A stretch of 64,000 nt of DNA, from the NCBI GenBank assembly GCA_003260075.1, contig QLIY01000032.1:1-64000 (forward strand). Direction: 5' to 3'. Positions 48,901 to 59,819 of this stretch are shown in pieces (within the stretch, counting starts at the first letter, position 1; every line of letters starts with the position of its first letter). The translations under genes and the position numbers were made by a program. The DNA is from Phallusia mammillata (taxonomy: Eukaryota > Chordata > Ascidiacea > Phlebobranchia > Ascidiidae). The notes beneath the pieces were generated by a model. That model saw only the letters and a program-made list of their open reading frames with translations. It ran no database searches and was not told where the DNA came from.

Positions 48901-49997
48901 CGTAGAAAATATGAAATTTTAAACAGAAATCTGTGAGGTTTGCGGGTTTAACTCTTTGCGGTAAACAACTGCCTTCAAATTTCGGGCACAGCTAAGTATT
49001 TGAATGCCTCGTTGATTTGAAACGCGCCTTGCTAAGATGAAAATTAATTCTAGTCTTGGGTGGCCAAGGCGTGATTTTCAATCTTAAACTGGTTTTACAT
49101 CCTGTGTTATTAATCTGCCACGATAAATAATTTCAGTGATTTGAAGACAATTTTTTTTCTCTAATCCTCCGTTTTCCTCAATTGGAGGTTTGGTTCCACC
49201 GTTTTTAACTATTGCCGATTGCGCAACGCTAGAGGTTGAATAAATTTGAAACAACGGCCTAAAAAGGGAAACATTTTAACGAGCTGTTTTTTTAAAAAAT
49301 CTTGTTGAGTTTACAAAACGTTTATCCTGGTTTTTCAGGAACTTAAGTATCTTAAGTGAATGTGAGCGGAATATCTCGGATAAATGATTTGGTGCCCCCC
49401 CCCCCGAACTTAAGTATCTTAAGTGAATGTGAGCGGAATATCTCGGATAAATGGCTTGGTATGTATTTTTAGTGTCTGAAAATACACACATGCTCGGTGT
49501 ATGCACTAAGAACCACTGTGAGCAACATACGATATGCACGCTCTGGCCATACACCAGTTTAATACACAACCCATATTTTTGTGTATCTTGGCATACACAC
49601 AAGCTCCCTTAGTACACTGAGGATCACTGTGGGCAACATTATATGCGCACGCTGTGACCACACACCAGTTCATGTTCAGCATGGGTTTATATGTGCCTGG
49701 GCATACACACAAGCTTCCCGAGTACACTGAGAGTAACTTCGTGCGTAACATATACTAAATTTCGCAAGCACATTCTGAAAAAAGGAGAAATGAAACGTAC
49801 TTGACTTCAAAGGCGACGGTCTTGCTTTTCTTGTTATTGTAACCAGTGGTTGTGGTTCAGTGGACGGAACGTCCAATGACGGCCGATGATTCCGTTTGCA
49901 CGCGTGGATCTCGTTGCCACGACGACAAAGAAAATAATCGGCTGAAAGCTGGGGATGGGGGTTGTAACGTTTGTAGTTGATAGGCACAAGTTCATGC
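39959..49997 (-). CDS. Multi-EGF secreted-type protein (5' end not found)
   Basis: Exons on the minus strand: 49997-49801, 45466-45371, 43961-43542, 42290-42171, 41525-41394 and 40395-39959 (stop). After the first exon every junction is phase 1, the usual pattern for exon-shuffled EGF modules. Domains in order: a basic linker ([10 protein letters not shown]), a six-cysteine EGF ([18 protein letters not shown]...), a calcium-binding EGF ([12 protein letters not shown]), a linker of about 90 residues rich in Arg, Ser and Asn with HHIKRQ, a short EGF ([13 protein letters not shown]), two calcium-binding EGFs ([12 protein letters not shown] and [12 protein letters not shown]), then a basic tail of about 100 residues. 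Calcium binding follows from the D-x-N-E-C starts. No signal peptide, membrane segment or C-terminal fibulin-type domain was seen. It could be an extracellular matrix or signalling protein. I cannot assign a named family. Confidence 0.8.
41673..41900. mobile_element. hAT-like MITE in an intron of the EGF gene
   Basis: It begins CAGGGCTTCTCAAACTGTGG and ends AGTTTGAAAAACCCTG, good inverted ends. The flanking eight bases do not match, so the target duplication has decayed or the ends are misjudged. Confidence 0.6.
44049..44207. mobile_element. Pogo/Tigger-like MITE (159 bp)
   Basis: Ends CAGTAACCTTCAGTTGATCC and GGTTTAACTAAGGTTACTT are inverted copies and are flanked by TA, as expected for Tc1/mariner-pogo insertions. 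It lies in an intron of the EGF gene. Confidence 0.7.
45484..45527. repeat. Tandem doublet of a near-palindrome
   Basis: TTTCAAACATACATGTTTGA occurs twice at a 23-base spacing. Each unit is a near-perfect palindrome. It sits just upstream of the acceptor of the EGF exon 45466-45371. Confidence 0.6.
48185..48480. repeat. Duplicated block around C-run 48326-48335
   Basis: TTCCAGGTTGGGTTCAGGTT at 48187 restarts at 48336, with a few substitutions. Confidence 0.75.
48634..48866. repeat. Duplicated block around C-run 48747-48756
   Basis: TCATACTATCTATGTACTTC at 48634 restarts at 48757. Confidence 0.77.
49339..49460. repeat. Duplicated block around C-run 49395-49405
   Basis: GAACTTAAGTATCTTAAGTG at 49339 restarts at 49406. 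Confidence 0.75.
49482..49760. repeat. Tandem repeat, period about 110 bp, 2.5 copies
   Basis: Units start with ATACACACA at 49482, 49593 and 49703 and share CACTG..GCAACAT and ACACCAGTT blocks. Copies differ at many positions, so this is a genuine diverged minisatellite, unlike the C-run duplications. It ends about 40 bases from an EGF-gene exon. Confidence 0.7.
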
Positions 49998-50497
49998 CTG
50001 CAACACAAGATACAAGTTGTATAAAATGAAGTTTTATAACTGACAAATAGGAATTATACTTAGATGTAATTTTAGAAAAGTTAATCATCGGTTTGGACAG
50101 AGTGAATTTGAACACTTCAAACACATTGGTATGTTTCAGTCTAATTTAATTCCAAGTAAAAAACATGTCGTGGCATTTCAACGTGGCAATTTCAACTGTT
50201 ATCTCCTATTATATATTTTCTGAAAACTGACGCATCATGAAGAGTTTTCTGTGCTGCTCGTAAAACGTTTTTTGGGCGCAGTAAAAGTTGCAAACTGAGT
50301 CGAAATTTTCACTCGGTTTTGGGTCTTAAAGTGAAAGATTCATTTTTCGTTTCTTGGTCTCAGCGTTACATGGTTTTCTGCATTTTAATCAAACATCCGG
50401 AGATTTTGTGCCCGCCGCAATGATGGACAAAACACACAAAGAGTTTAATTGACGACTCCCCAAGGGTTTATGCAAATGAGCTGACGTAACCGCTACA

Positions 50498-50768
50498 TAG
50501 GTTTTCCACAATGGTCGCTTCCAAGTATCATGTTAAATGGACCAGAGCGGTTGGTTGTTGATCCCATGGGCTTAAAAACAAGACCCGTGACTCGCGTTAT
50601 CTTATGCCAGGTTGGGTTCGCGAATTAACCCCCCCCCCTAGGTTTTCCACAATGGTCGCTTCCAAGTATCATGTTAAATGGACCAGTGCGGTTGGTTGTT
50701 GATCCCATGGGCTTAAAAACAAGGCCCGTGACTCGCGTTATCTTATGCCAGGTTGGGTTCGCGAATTA
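50498..50768. repeat. Duplicated block around C-run 50629-50638
   Basis: 50498-50628 recurs at 50639-50768, almost identical. Confidence 0.78.
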
Positions 50769-50845
50769 GAGTTTAAATTCATGGGAGAAATAGTTTCATG
50801 TCAAGCCAAGTTGGATACAGCAACAAAGAAACTACTGACTAATAT

Positions 50846-51110
50846 AACGGCCCAAATAGACGTAAAAAGCGATAGGATATATTATTGGACAGTTTCGGAA
50901 AATGTTTAACGCATGCCGAAACGTTTGAATAAGAAAGAAACTACTAAAACACAGATTGCTTTTGTAAATAAGATAACGTTATATATAAGCTATTGCTGCC
51001 AGTCATAACATCAAGTTTATAGAGCTCTTCTGGCAAGTATTTTTATTTCGACGTTCTGTACAGGTCGGCTTCATCAGGGTAAATAACACTGAATGCGCGT
51101 AGTACAGTGA
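50846..51110. repeat. Foldback-family arms
   Basis: 50846-50935 shares CGGCCCAAATAGACGTAAAAAG and CCGAAACGTTTG with the elements at 7118 and 23240. 51005-51110 shares GAGCTCTTCTGGCAAGTATT and CTTCATCAGGGTAAATAACA with the palindrome at 26048. Both are single arms. Confidence 0.5.
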
Positions 51111-52078
51111 AAGTACAGTGAACAAAGAAAAAAAAAGAAATAAACGCAAGTGCGTTAAGATGACGTTAGTTTGTTGCACGGCTCAAAACAAAATACATTC
51201 AAACCTCAAAAAAACGAACAACAATCGTCTGGCAACGCAACGCAAAACACTTGAAGCTTGCGTTCATGTTTGCCGTAAACCTCCTCACATTCAACAGTAA
51301 TTGCAGAGATTTACAACAGGAGCTGTTAAAAGATTTAACTTTACGTCAAACTCGCATCTTTTCGTGGACACCTTCAATTAGATTTTGCAACCGGACCTAA
51401 CATTTAGCTGTTGGTGACGTGTTTGTTCGGCGCCTCGTAATCGTCGCTTTAGATAAGTAAGAGGGAAAACCGCTAAGTTGTGACGACACTAAACCTTGTT
51501 TATGGTGTTTTCCTTGGATGCCGCGCCCAGATGGCGAACTGACTGAACTGAGTCATTCTTGTTTTCAAGCTGACATTTCGTGAAGCAGAGTCGAAGTATT
51601 TGTCAAAACCACTTCACCACATTGTCATGTTCATGGAACCTCGAGAGTCGTTTTAATTGCAACAACGCTTGAAGGCCGCCGTAAGAAGCTTGAGCATGAC
51701 ACAACTACCAGCTCCTACCGTGTAATCGTTTGCACTTACACCATAAAAAACGCTTTTGCAATTTTCGTGCGTAGTTTTTGAACGTGGTTTTGAAAGTTTT
51801 TTGAAAGTAATGTTATGGTTTCTTTTGCTATAGATTTAAGCGAAGAACAATACAAAAAAATCGGTTTAAAAAAATTTTCAGTTTGCGTAAAACCAAACAA
51901 ATTAGAGTCTACTTTCTTGAGTAAAAGTGTTTTCAGTTTTCATCGACTTGTAGACTTCTGTTACATGCCTTACAACAAAGATAATTATTTCCATATACCG
52001 TCGGTGTGCGCATAAGCAAGATTTCAACTTCATAATGGAAGCAAAACTTTACGACATATAAGTGAGTTAAACCCGCTA

Positions 52079-52498
52079 AGCCGCCGTTCCGTACTGAACA
52101 AACAACTTGTTGAGACCAAAACAAACATCTTTACGAGCCCTGTTCTCTGTATCGGCATGTTTCTTACCTCGTAACTGTGGTCGGCCCTTCCAAGATTCCT
52201 CCCTCTACAAAAACGAACAGCACACTTAACAAATAAACACAAAACATTTCGTTTTCAAGGGAAGTCTAATCAACGACAATGCTGCTANAGCCGCCGTTCC
52301 GTACTGAACAAACAACTTGTTGAGATCAAAACAAACATCTTTACGAGCCCTGTTCTCTGCATCGGCATGTTTCTTACCTCGTAACTGTGGTCGGCCCTTC
52401 CAAGATTCCTCCCTCTACAAAAACGAACAGCACACTTAACAAATAAACACAAAACATTTCGTTTTCAAGGGAAGTCTAATCAACGACAATGCTGCTAG
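52079..52498. repeat. Duplicated 209-base block around an n (52288)
   Basis: 52079-52287 recurs at 52289-52498 with two or three substitutions. The join is a single n instead of a C-run. Confidence 0.8.
52168..52204 (-). CDS. Possible additional upstream exon of the EGF gene
   Basis: A 37-base minus-strand exon candidate with acceptor GTTTTTGTAG and donor GTAAGA. Read so that it leaves phase 2, as the exon at 49997 requires, it gives GGILEGPTTVT and then Arg-His-Glu at the junction. It is short and rests only on splice signals and phase. Confidence 0.3.
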
Positions 52499-54869
52499 AA
52501 AACCCTGAAAACAAGAGGCAGCAATGAAATAACTTTACGTTTAAGCAAGGCAATATATTGGGCACATCCCCTTATTGCATGAACGGTGTACAATTTCAGT
52601 TTTCGGTTTCGACACTAATACTGCACCGCACTGGCGTATAAAGCAGTTGTGAAACTCAAGCACAATTCAAACATACAACACATGTATTTATCAATCTTCC
52701 TTTGAAAGTTGCAGATTGAAACTTTATTTAAAGTAAAACTGTCTCCACTTGCAAAATTGTATGCAATAGAGATAATGGTATAAACTCTGTCTGAACAAAT
52801 GAAGACTTCTTGTTTTTTTCTCACACTTATTCATAACCAGCAGTTGCATTGTCACTTGTAACTGCTCTGTCTATCTACATGAGAATAACACAACATGTTT
52901 TGCACAAAATGTGTATTAGGCCTGAGTTCCACTTGAACAATGACCATCTCAGCTTTCCCAACACGAGCCTCTTTTCCGTTCTGGTCGTAGCAAAGCAAAT
53001 AAACCCGCATCTTGCTATTTACGCCTGCGAAGTCTGCACTAAACTTTACTCACATTCTCAAGCCATTCAACACGTGAAATGATTTGTCCCCGAACAAACT
53101 GGCGTTCAACTTACACCAACCAATCTGTGGAAAGTTTGTTTTGTGCGCCGATCGCAAGGCCACGAGCTTTTTAAAGGCTCACCACCAACGGCCCCTTTTT
53201 CCCACAATTTTCTGCACTACTCTGGCAGTGAAGCAACGTGGCATAAATAACTCACAACTATAGGAATTCCTGACCAAGTCATCGACTGATATTTAAATGA
53301 CGTTTTTTTGCTGCTAATGGTGTTGGTTGAAAACTGAACACGAAATTTGGGTTTGACTTGCGTGTTTATCACGTCTTAACAGCCGCTCCTACGAGGTTTT
53401 GACAAGGGCGATTATTCATTAAAGCATAACGCTTTGAAGACATTTTTTGGCTTTTTTCAACATGTTCAATATTTTTATCAAAAAAAAATATTTCAGTGTT
53501 GCAAATACAGTCCGTCGGTTTTGCTAGGGTCAACTAAAAGTGAAGGATTGATTTGTTTTTATCAATCTACTTTTCATGCCCATTTTAAGTATTCCTAGAT
53601 TTGGTTCATGAATACAAGTAGGTTTGTGTTTCGATGGGCAAATCTGTAGCCATTGAATCGCAGTTTTTGTGATGAAACTCACAACAAAAGCGCGTGTGCT
53701 GCTGTTGTTAGTGTTACACGGTCGCGCTTTTATTGCCTAAATGGGCTCCTTTTTCTCGTCGAGTTGCGGGTGGTATTTCTAAGTCGTTTGAAATCCTGGT
53801 AAGCTCAAATGTTTATTAAAGCAAATAGTTCGCGGGACAAAGTCAATTGTCGGTCGTAGCTCGCAAATCAACATTTCAAGGAAACCGAATCCCTCCTAAA
53901 TCGTTCTGTTTCGTCCACACAACAGCTGCCAACAGTTTAAACCAGGTATAAATAATTTAAACCAAGTTTATTGCCGATTTTTAGCAAAACTTTTAGCAGC
54001 ATTGCAGCAACATATGATAAGAAAAGTCCACATGCTTTGGCCATAATTCAAAGCAAACTTTTATTTCTGAATCTGTTTTATGGTTGAGCGACCAAGTGCT
54101 ATAACATGAACCACTGAGTTCTGATGCCATAGATCGTCCAACCATTTCAAATAATCCACCACTTCAAAATATCAAAGCTACACCAAAAGTCGGCAACTAT
54201 AAGCGCTAACCGAAACTTTCTAAACTAGCTGATCGACTTGAAATTCTCACTAGTGTGCTGTCATTTTATATTTCGTCTTAGTGGAGAACTGTTATATTGC
54301 ATTTGTAGACTAAAACCGTATTGTTGTGATTGTAAAAATGGTCAAGGCAACTTTAGCCTACATACAAAAAAAATGCATGCTTCCCAATATATTTCTGATT
54401 TATATAAGCCATGGTAAGAATGTCAAAAAATGTCCTACAAACCAATACACCATGGAATTTTCAGCTGGGGTGGAAAAAAGGAAAAAGTTTAACGTACATG
54501 TCGTACATCTATTAGTCAGTTATGGGTTTAGCTGTTGTTGTTCCAACCAAACCACAAACGTTTTTCCAATCCACGCTAGCTTGCTTCCCACGTCATTGGA
54601 CAAAACTAATGTTTTTGTTCGGCTCCGTTTCCCTGCTTTTGTAACGGGCCCAACAAAATCTCGTAGGTCCAGTACGATTTAAATTCAACGTAGTTTATAA
54701 GCCAAAGATATGATACAGGTCGCAATGTACATCCTTGAAGCTAAACATAGATCCACATCACCTAAATAATGTTTGAACATAACATTTGGAAGCCAACAGC
54801 TATAATTTAATTGTGTGCAATGTTTTTGTTTTTTCAAGGCGGGTAAAATTGGCCGGGTCTACTCTAAAG

Positions 54870-55132
54870 TGATAAGTGTTCAATAATGCAATGAAACACA
54901 AAAGTACCACAAATTAAAGCACAAGTTTGTTCGTAGCACCGATAAAGAGAGGAAAATAGTGAGATGGAGAGAAAAAGAGAACCCCCCCCCCTGATAAGTG
55001 TTCAATAATGCAATGAAACACAAAAGTACCACAAATTAATGCACAAGTTTCTTCGTAGCACCGATAAAAAGAGGAAAATAGTGAGATGGAGAGAAAAAGA
55101 GAAAGAGAGAGAGAAAGAGAGAGGGAGAGAAA
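54870..55132. repeat. Duplicated block around C-run 54982-54991 and GA microsatellite
   Basis: 54870-54981 recurs at 54992-55106. The first copy breaks off inside GAGAGAAAAAGAGA, and the second continues into a GA-rich microsatellite to 55132. A low-complexity tract is a natural place for a contig to end. Confidence 0.75.
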
Positions 55133-55156
55133 CTCGAAGCATATTTCGGATTTTAA

Positions 55157-55320
55157 TCCAAAACTTCGCGTTTTTCATTTAATCCAACCCCGGGCAATTA
55201 AAGGTCAATGAAGCGGCAAGTGTCAATCAGACCCCCCCCCCCCATCCAAAACTTCGCGTTTTTCATTTAATCCAACCCCGGGCAATTAAAGATCAATGAA
55301 GCGGTAAATGTCAATCAGAC
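55157..55320. repeat. Duplicated block around C-run 55232-55243
   Basis: ATCCAAAACTTCGCGTTTTT at 55157 restarts at 55244. Confidence 0.75.
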
Positions 55321-55415
55321 TTGTTTTGTGGCAAGGACCTCCAAAGCTCAATTTGAAGTGAGCGGGGTTTTCACTTTGTAATCGATACCCGGCGTTTCAA
55401 GCGCTTGCTCGGCCA

Positions 55416-55621
55416 TTAGCGAAAACTGCTGTAGCTGATGCGGTCGCTAACTTACTTACAGTCGTGGTGATATGGAAACGTTTAACGTAAATTCCAGACT
55501 TCAATTCTACTTCCCCCCCCCCCCATTAGCGAAAACTGCTGTAGCTGATGCGGTCGCTAACTTACTTACACTCGTGGTGATGTGGGAACGTTTAACGTAA
55601 ATTCCAGACTTCAATTCTACT
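55416..55621. repeat. Duplicated block around C-run 55513-55524
   Basis: ATTAGCGAAAACTGCTGTAG at 55416 restarts at 55525, nearly identical over 95 bases. Confidence 0.77.
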
Positions 55622-55629
55622 GATGTATG

Positions 55630-55798
55630 CAGTGGTGGGATTCCAATTTTTTGTCAGCCGGTTCTATCACAAAAGTCATTTTTTGAGCCGGTTCTGTAAC
55701 AAAAAGTCCATTGACAGTAACCAGTAATGCTAACCGGTTCGCTGATCTCATAAAATTTCGCGAGACGGTTCTATGGAACCGACTGAATCCCACTACTG
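55630..55798. mobile_element. Short hAT-type MITE (169 bp)
   Basis: Ends CAGTGGTGGGATTC and GAATCCCACTACTG are inverted copies. The flanking octamers GATGTATG and CTTGTATG share six of eight bases, consistent with an older 8-bp target duplication. The interior repeats GCCGGTTCT and ACCGGTTC. Confidence 0.75.
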
Positions 55799-57135
55799 CT
55801 TGTATGTAACATTGATGACGAACGAGTAAAAACTATTGATAGGAAACGACTGTTCCTTATTTTTAAAGCTTTTGGTGTCCGCGTGTTTGTTTATGTTTGG
55901 AAACATGTTGCATACTTTTATGTTTAATTTCAATCCTTTTACAAAACTTTATAAAGATTGAGATAAGAAAGCAAGTTATAAACAAAAATATGGATTTCTT
56001 AATTGATTTTAGGAAACAATCTACAAGGTTATTTTAAACATACTGTTTTTTTGTCCTTTATAAACACATGTTTTATTTTAAATTCCTTTTTTCAAACGTG
56101 AAATTCCTTCGTAGAACAGGTGCAAAATATTTTTAGCCTCTGGACGTTTTATGCTGAAAGATGAAGTCAAGCGTCGTCAAAACGGAAACCGTTGAGCCAA
56201 GTAGCAAACATTAGGTCGGGATGATTACAGATCTGCAAATATCAAATGCTAATGTCTCAACCTTGAATAAACTTTATTTTGTCTGCCCTTTTCATCAGCT
56301 AGTTATTTGGGTGGGGTTATACTTACAAGGTCAATACTGTGTTTTTGTTGTAACTTGAAGGTCGACATTGTTAAAAATGCTTCAAAACCAAGGTTAACGT
56401 TCTCACTGACTATAACTACAAGGTCAACATGATTTTTGTACACGAAATAAAAAGCAGTGTCGGAAATTCGGGAACGACAACATTCATGACGTCAACGTGA
56501 CGTAAGGCGAGCTATAAATGTAATTTTGTTGTTTCATCTCCGAGATCTTCGGCAGCAGTCAACACAAGAAGGCGAATTCGGCGAATCTGGCGGTTTCACG
56601 CCCTCGACTACATTTTAACCTTTCAAACATCCAAGCAGCGCGCGGTAGAAGTACGTGATCTATCGTATATCTAACATCTTGATAATGTAACCCGCAAAAA
56701 ATTGGTTTGGGCTAAATAAACACTGGTGGTTAAATTTTCCAACAAAAACGCCTTATCCCAAACAAAATTGGCTTATCTCCAGTCGAAATGTGACCACCTA
56801 AAATGTTTTAACAGGGAGGGTTGTATAAAGGTGCAGTGGCCTTAAGTGTTGAAAAACCTTACTACCTATGATGGCGTTTCGTTCTTGAAAAGTTCAAGAT
56901 ATTTTGTGGCATGTGTAACATTTGCTCGGTTGAAAATGTCACTGCGTTGCGTCACTGCCACTTCAAACTTCAGCTCAGCGCAAAGAAGTTGTTTTGTGAT
57001 GCCAACTTAACACAATGGTTTGGTTTTAAGTAGCAGGCATCAGTTGACCGCATTGGCAAGCAGACAACTTAACTCTGAATCGGACAAAGTCTAACGATCT
57101 CGAGAAATACGATGATCTGTCTATGTCCGGAATTT

Positions 57136-57732
57136 CTCTGCAAACTAGAATTGCAAGCGAGTCCCAAATTGCGACCTCAACCGGCCCGAAATATTTTTTC
57201 ACCAAGCTAGATCTACAAAGTGAAATTACATTTTCAAATTTAAATGTTGCCGAGTGTCAGGCCCGACTTACAACCCCAAATTATGTGTACGTCATTTTGA
57301 AAACAAAGAACAAGAAAACTTTTGTTGATGTTACAATAATCACGTGTGTACAGCTATTACCGTATAATCTACAGTTGTTTAATTACTACAGTCGTTGATC
57401 AATAGAAAAATAAAGAACCTGTTACAAGCACCCATTGCTTAACTTCAAATAGTGAAAGCAATCTTGAAATACAGATAAAAAATAGCTTGATTGCAATTAC
57501 TACAACGAGGAAGGCCCCCCCCCCCTCTGCAAACTAGAATTGCAAGCGAGTCCCAAATTGCGACCTCAACCGGTCCGAAATATTTTTTCACCAAAAAAGC
57601 CTAAATTAGATCTGGCCCCCCCCCCAGAAAAATAAAGAACCTGTTACAAGCACCCATTGCTTAACTTCAAATATTGAAAGCAATCTTGAAATACAGATAA
57701 TAGCTTGATTGCAATTACTACAACGAGGAAGG
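57136..57732. repeat. Interleaved duplicates around C-runs 57515-57525 and 57616-57625
   Basis: 57136-57210 recurs at 57526-57600, and 57403-57514 recurs at 57626-57732. The pattern is one haplotype contig followed by two fragments of the other. Confidence 0.72.
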
Positions 57733-58406
57733 TATGTTTTGAGGCGTTTGGTTAAGCGCTGTCGTAAACAGACCAAATCCAGCATCAATCAGAAATGAAC
57801 TCCAAGTGGTAATTAATCTGATTTTTAACAAATGAGGATTTGTTCACTGGTTTTGACCAGAAATGTCTCGGGTTTTTCGTCGTCAACCGTGTGATTACGA
57901 GATTAAAATTCTGTCAAACAGTCTGGCCGCCGGAAGTACGGAAACCGCTAATAAATCGGCTCACTGTGCGAAACATTTACCAGACAACTTTGCGATGTAA
58001 TTGCCTGCTTCATCAGACAGCTGATGGCCGTTCATCGCGGTCTTGGATTAATACCAAAAGCTAAATTTAATCTTGGCTACCACGTTGGAACATACATTTT
58101 CCCACAAACCCTATTTGTGCAGGTTTTGAACAAATTCTGTCTGTAGCCAATACCAACTTAATAGTACGCAAAATGTCGGCTAAAACAATACATTTGATTG
58201 AAGACAATTATTTAGTCCATATATTATGCCTGGCGGCAACAGTTTTTATACAGTACTCAAAACATTTGAGTTTCGCAAATAATAACAAGATTAAATTAGT
58301 TATTGGCAAAGAATCAATTCAACAGGAATCAGTTTTCCCGGTTATTATGACGTCAAAATAGCCAAACAAACAATCTTTGTGCGTGTAAATATTCCACCTG
58401 TAAGAC

Positions 58407-58844
58407 GTGAAACTATGCGAATGTTTTGCGCAAAAATATTCAATTCACGTAATGTTGTCGGGTTGCAAGCCAGAGAAGCGAAAGTATCAAAAACGAAGCA
58501 AAGAATTTCAGAGCAAATGTTTGAAACCTAAAGGTTTGATTGCGAAACGACGCGCAAAGGACAACATACTGCCTGAGAGCCTGGCCAACTTTATTCTGGA
58601 AAATGAATCTTCAAAAGGCGAAAAGATTTCGGCCGAGCAGTACGACCAATGCCTGGATGTTCTGTGTGGGAAGTTGTGTAGAAAAACACAGCTAGTGAGG
58701 ATCCAGCACATACTCGGTAAATTGCGGGTTGTTTGGGTAAAATACGCGGAATTTTTGAGACCTTTAATACGACATTATTGGGGTCAAAGCCCTTCCGCAG
58801 ATTTTGGAAGTCGTTGTGACCGAGTTCCTTTGATGTTGTATTGA
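58407..58844 (+). CDS. Orphan ORF, lysine-rich hypothetical protein
   Basis: An open frame of 145 codons; the second ATG at 58452 may be the real start. It encodes KPEKRKYQKRSKEFQSKCLK, then LPESLANFILENESSKGEKI and a cysteine-containing segment (CLDVLCGKLCRKTQ). Composition looks protein-like, not like a chance frame, but no family is recognised. A donor-like CTCG/GTAAAT at 58715 could make it an internal exon. No allelic copy is available to test constraint. Confidence 0.3.
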   Translation: MKLCECFAQKYSIHVMLSGCKPEKRKYQKRSKEFQSKCLKPKGLIAKRRAKDNILPESLANFILENESSKGEKISAEQYDQCLDVLCGKLCRKTQLVRIQHILGKLRVVWVKYAEFLRPLIRHYWGQSPSADFGSRCDRVPLMLY

Positions 58845-58997
58845 ATAGCGGGGGCTATTTATAGAACTATAATCATGTGACATTGTTTTACCGGTGCAAA
58901 TCAGTTATTAAAACCATGATTTGGGGGTATCTTTAATTGTACGAACCGATTGTTAAAAATACTTCCAGATTAAAGAGGGCTATAGTAGTACAATGTT

Positions 58998-59416
58998 TTT
59001 GTGCATTCTCTTTATTATAAGGTTGATTACTTTTTACAAAATTTCAGGCATTGATACTAGTAACGTAAGCTTCAATATTCGTATTTTTGATTCCAATACT
59101 TTGTGTTTTCTTGTCTGAAAATATATAATAAGGCTGGTCACTAAGTGAGTTTATTACATATGCGTAACATTTAATTTTATATCGGACATTTAAGTTACAA
59201 AACCCCCCCCCCTTGTGCATTCTCTTTATTATAAGGTTGATTACTTTTTACAAAATTTCAAGTATTGATACTAATTACGTGAGCTTCAATATTCGTATTT
59301 TTGATTCCAATACTTTGTGTTTTCTTGCCTGAAAATATATAATAAGGCTGGTCACTAAGTGAGTTTCTTACACATGCGTAACATTTAATTTTATATCGGA
59401 CATTTAAGTTACAAAG
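58998..59416. repeat. Duplicated block around C-run 59203-59212
   Basis: 58998-59202 recurs at 59213-59416 with about ten differences. Confidence 0.78.
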
Positions 59417-59598
59417 TCTTCGCATCAGAAAAGATAAAAGATGTTCGTGACAATATCATGAGGTTATATGTGTCATTAAACTACAGGCATTGCAAAACGG
59501 CCCCCTACGCCGACCAAGCAAGACAGAACACAACCACAAGACAACAAGACCTCCGTAGAGAAACCTACAAAAACACACAACGAACCAAAAGCACAAGG

Positions 59599-59819
59599 TC
59601 AAGTTTCCTGTCAGAAAAAAGTAACATCTGTAGGTTTAGAGCCACGCAGTGTAGCAGATGTGGCAACACACGCCTTCACTGTGGTTCGACTTGATTCACC
59701 CCCCCCCCACAAGGTCAAGTTTCCTGTCAGAAAAAAGTAACATCTGTAGGTTTAGAACCACGCAGTGTAGCAGATGTGGCAACACACGCCTTCGCTGTGG
59801 TTCGACTTGATTCGACGAC
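59599..59819. repeat. Duplicated block around C-run 59699-59708
   Basis: ACAAGGTCAAGTTTCCTGTC at 59599 restarts at 59709, with two substitutions. Confidence 0.77.

Larger units (their letters stand above)
45467..49800 (-). other. Long intron of the EGF gene (4.3 kb)
   Basis: It contains a duplicated palindromic motif at 45484-45527, duplicated C-run blocks at 48.2-49.5 kb and a 110-base tandem repeat at 49482-49760. No additional exon was recognised. Confidence 0.5.

Noticed and set aside
49506-50008. Cysteine-rich repeated ORF on the minus strand
   Set aside because: Its repeats mirror the 110-bp minisatellite. The only coding part supported by splice sites and phase is 49801-49997.
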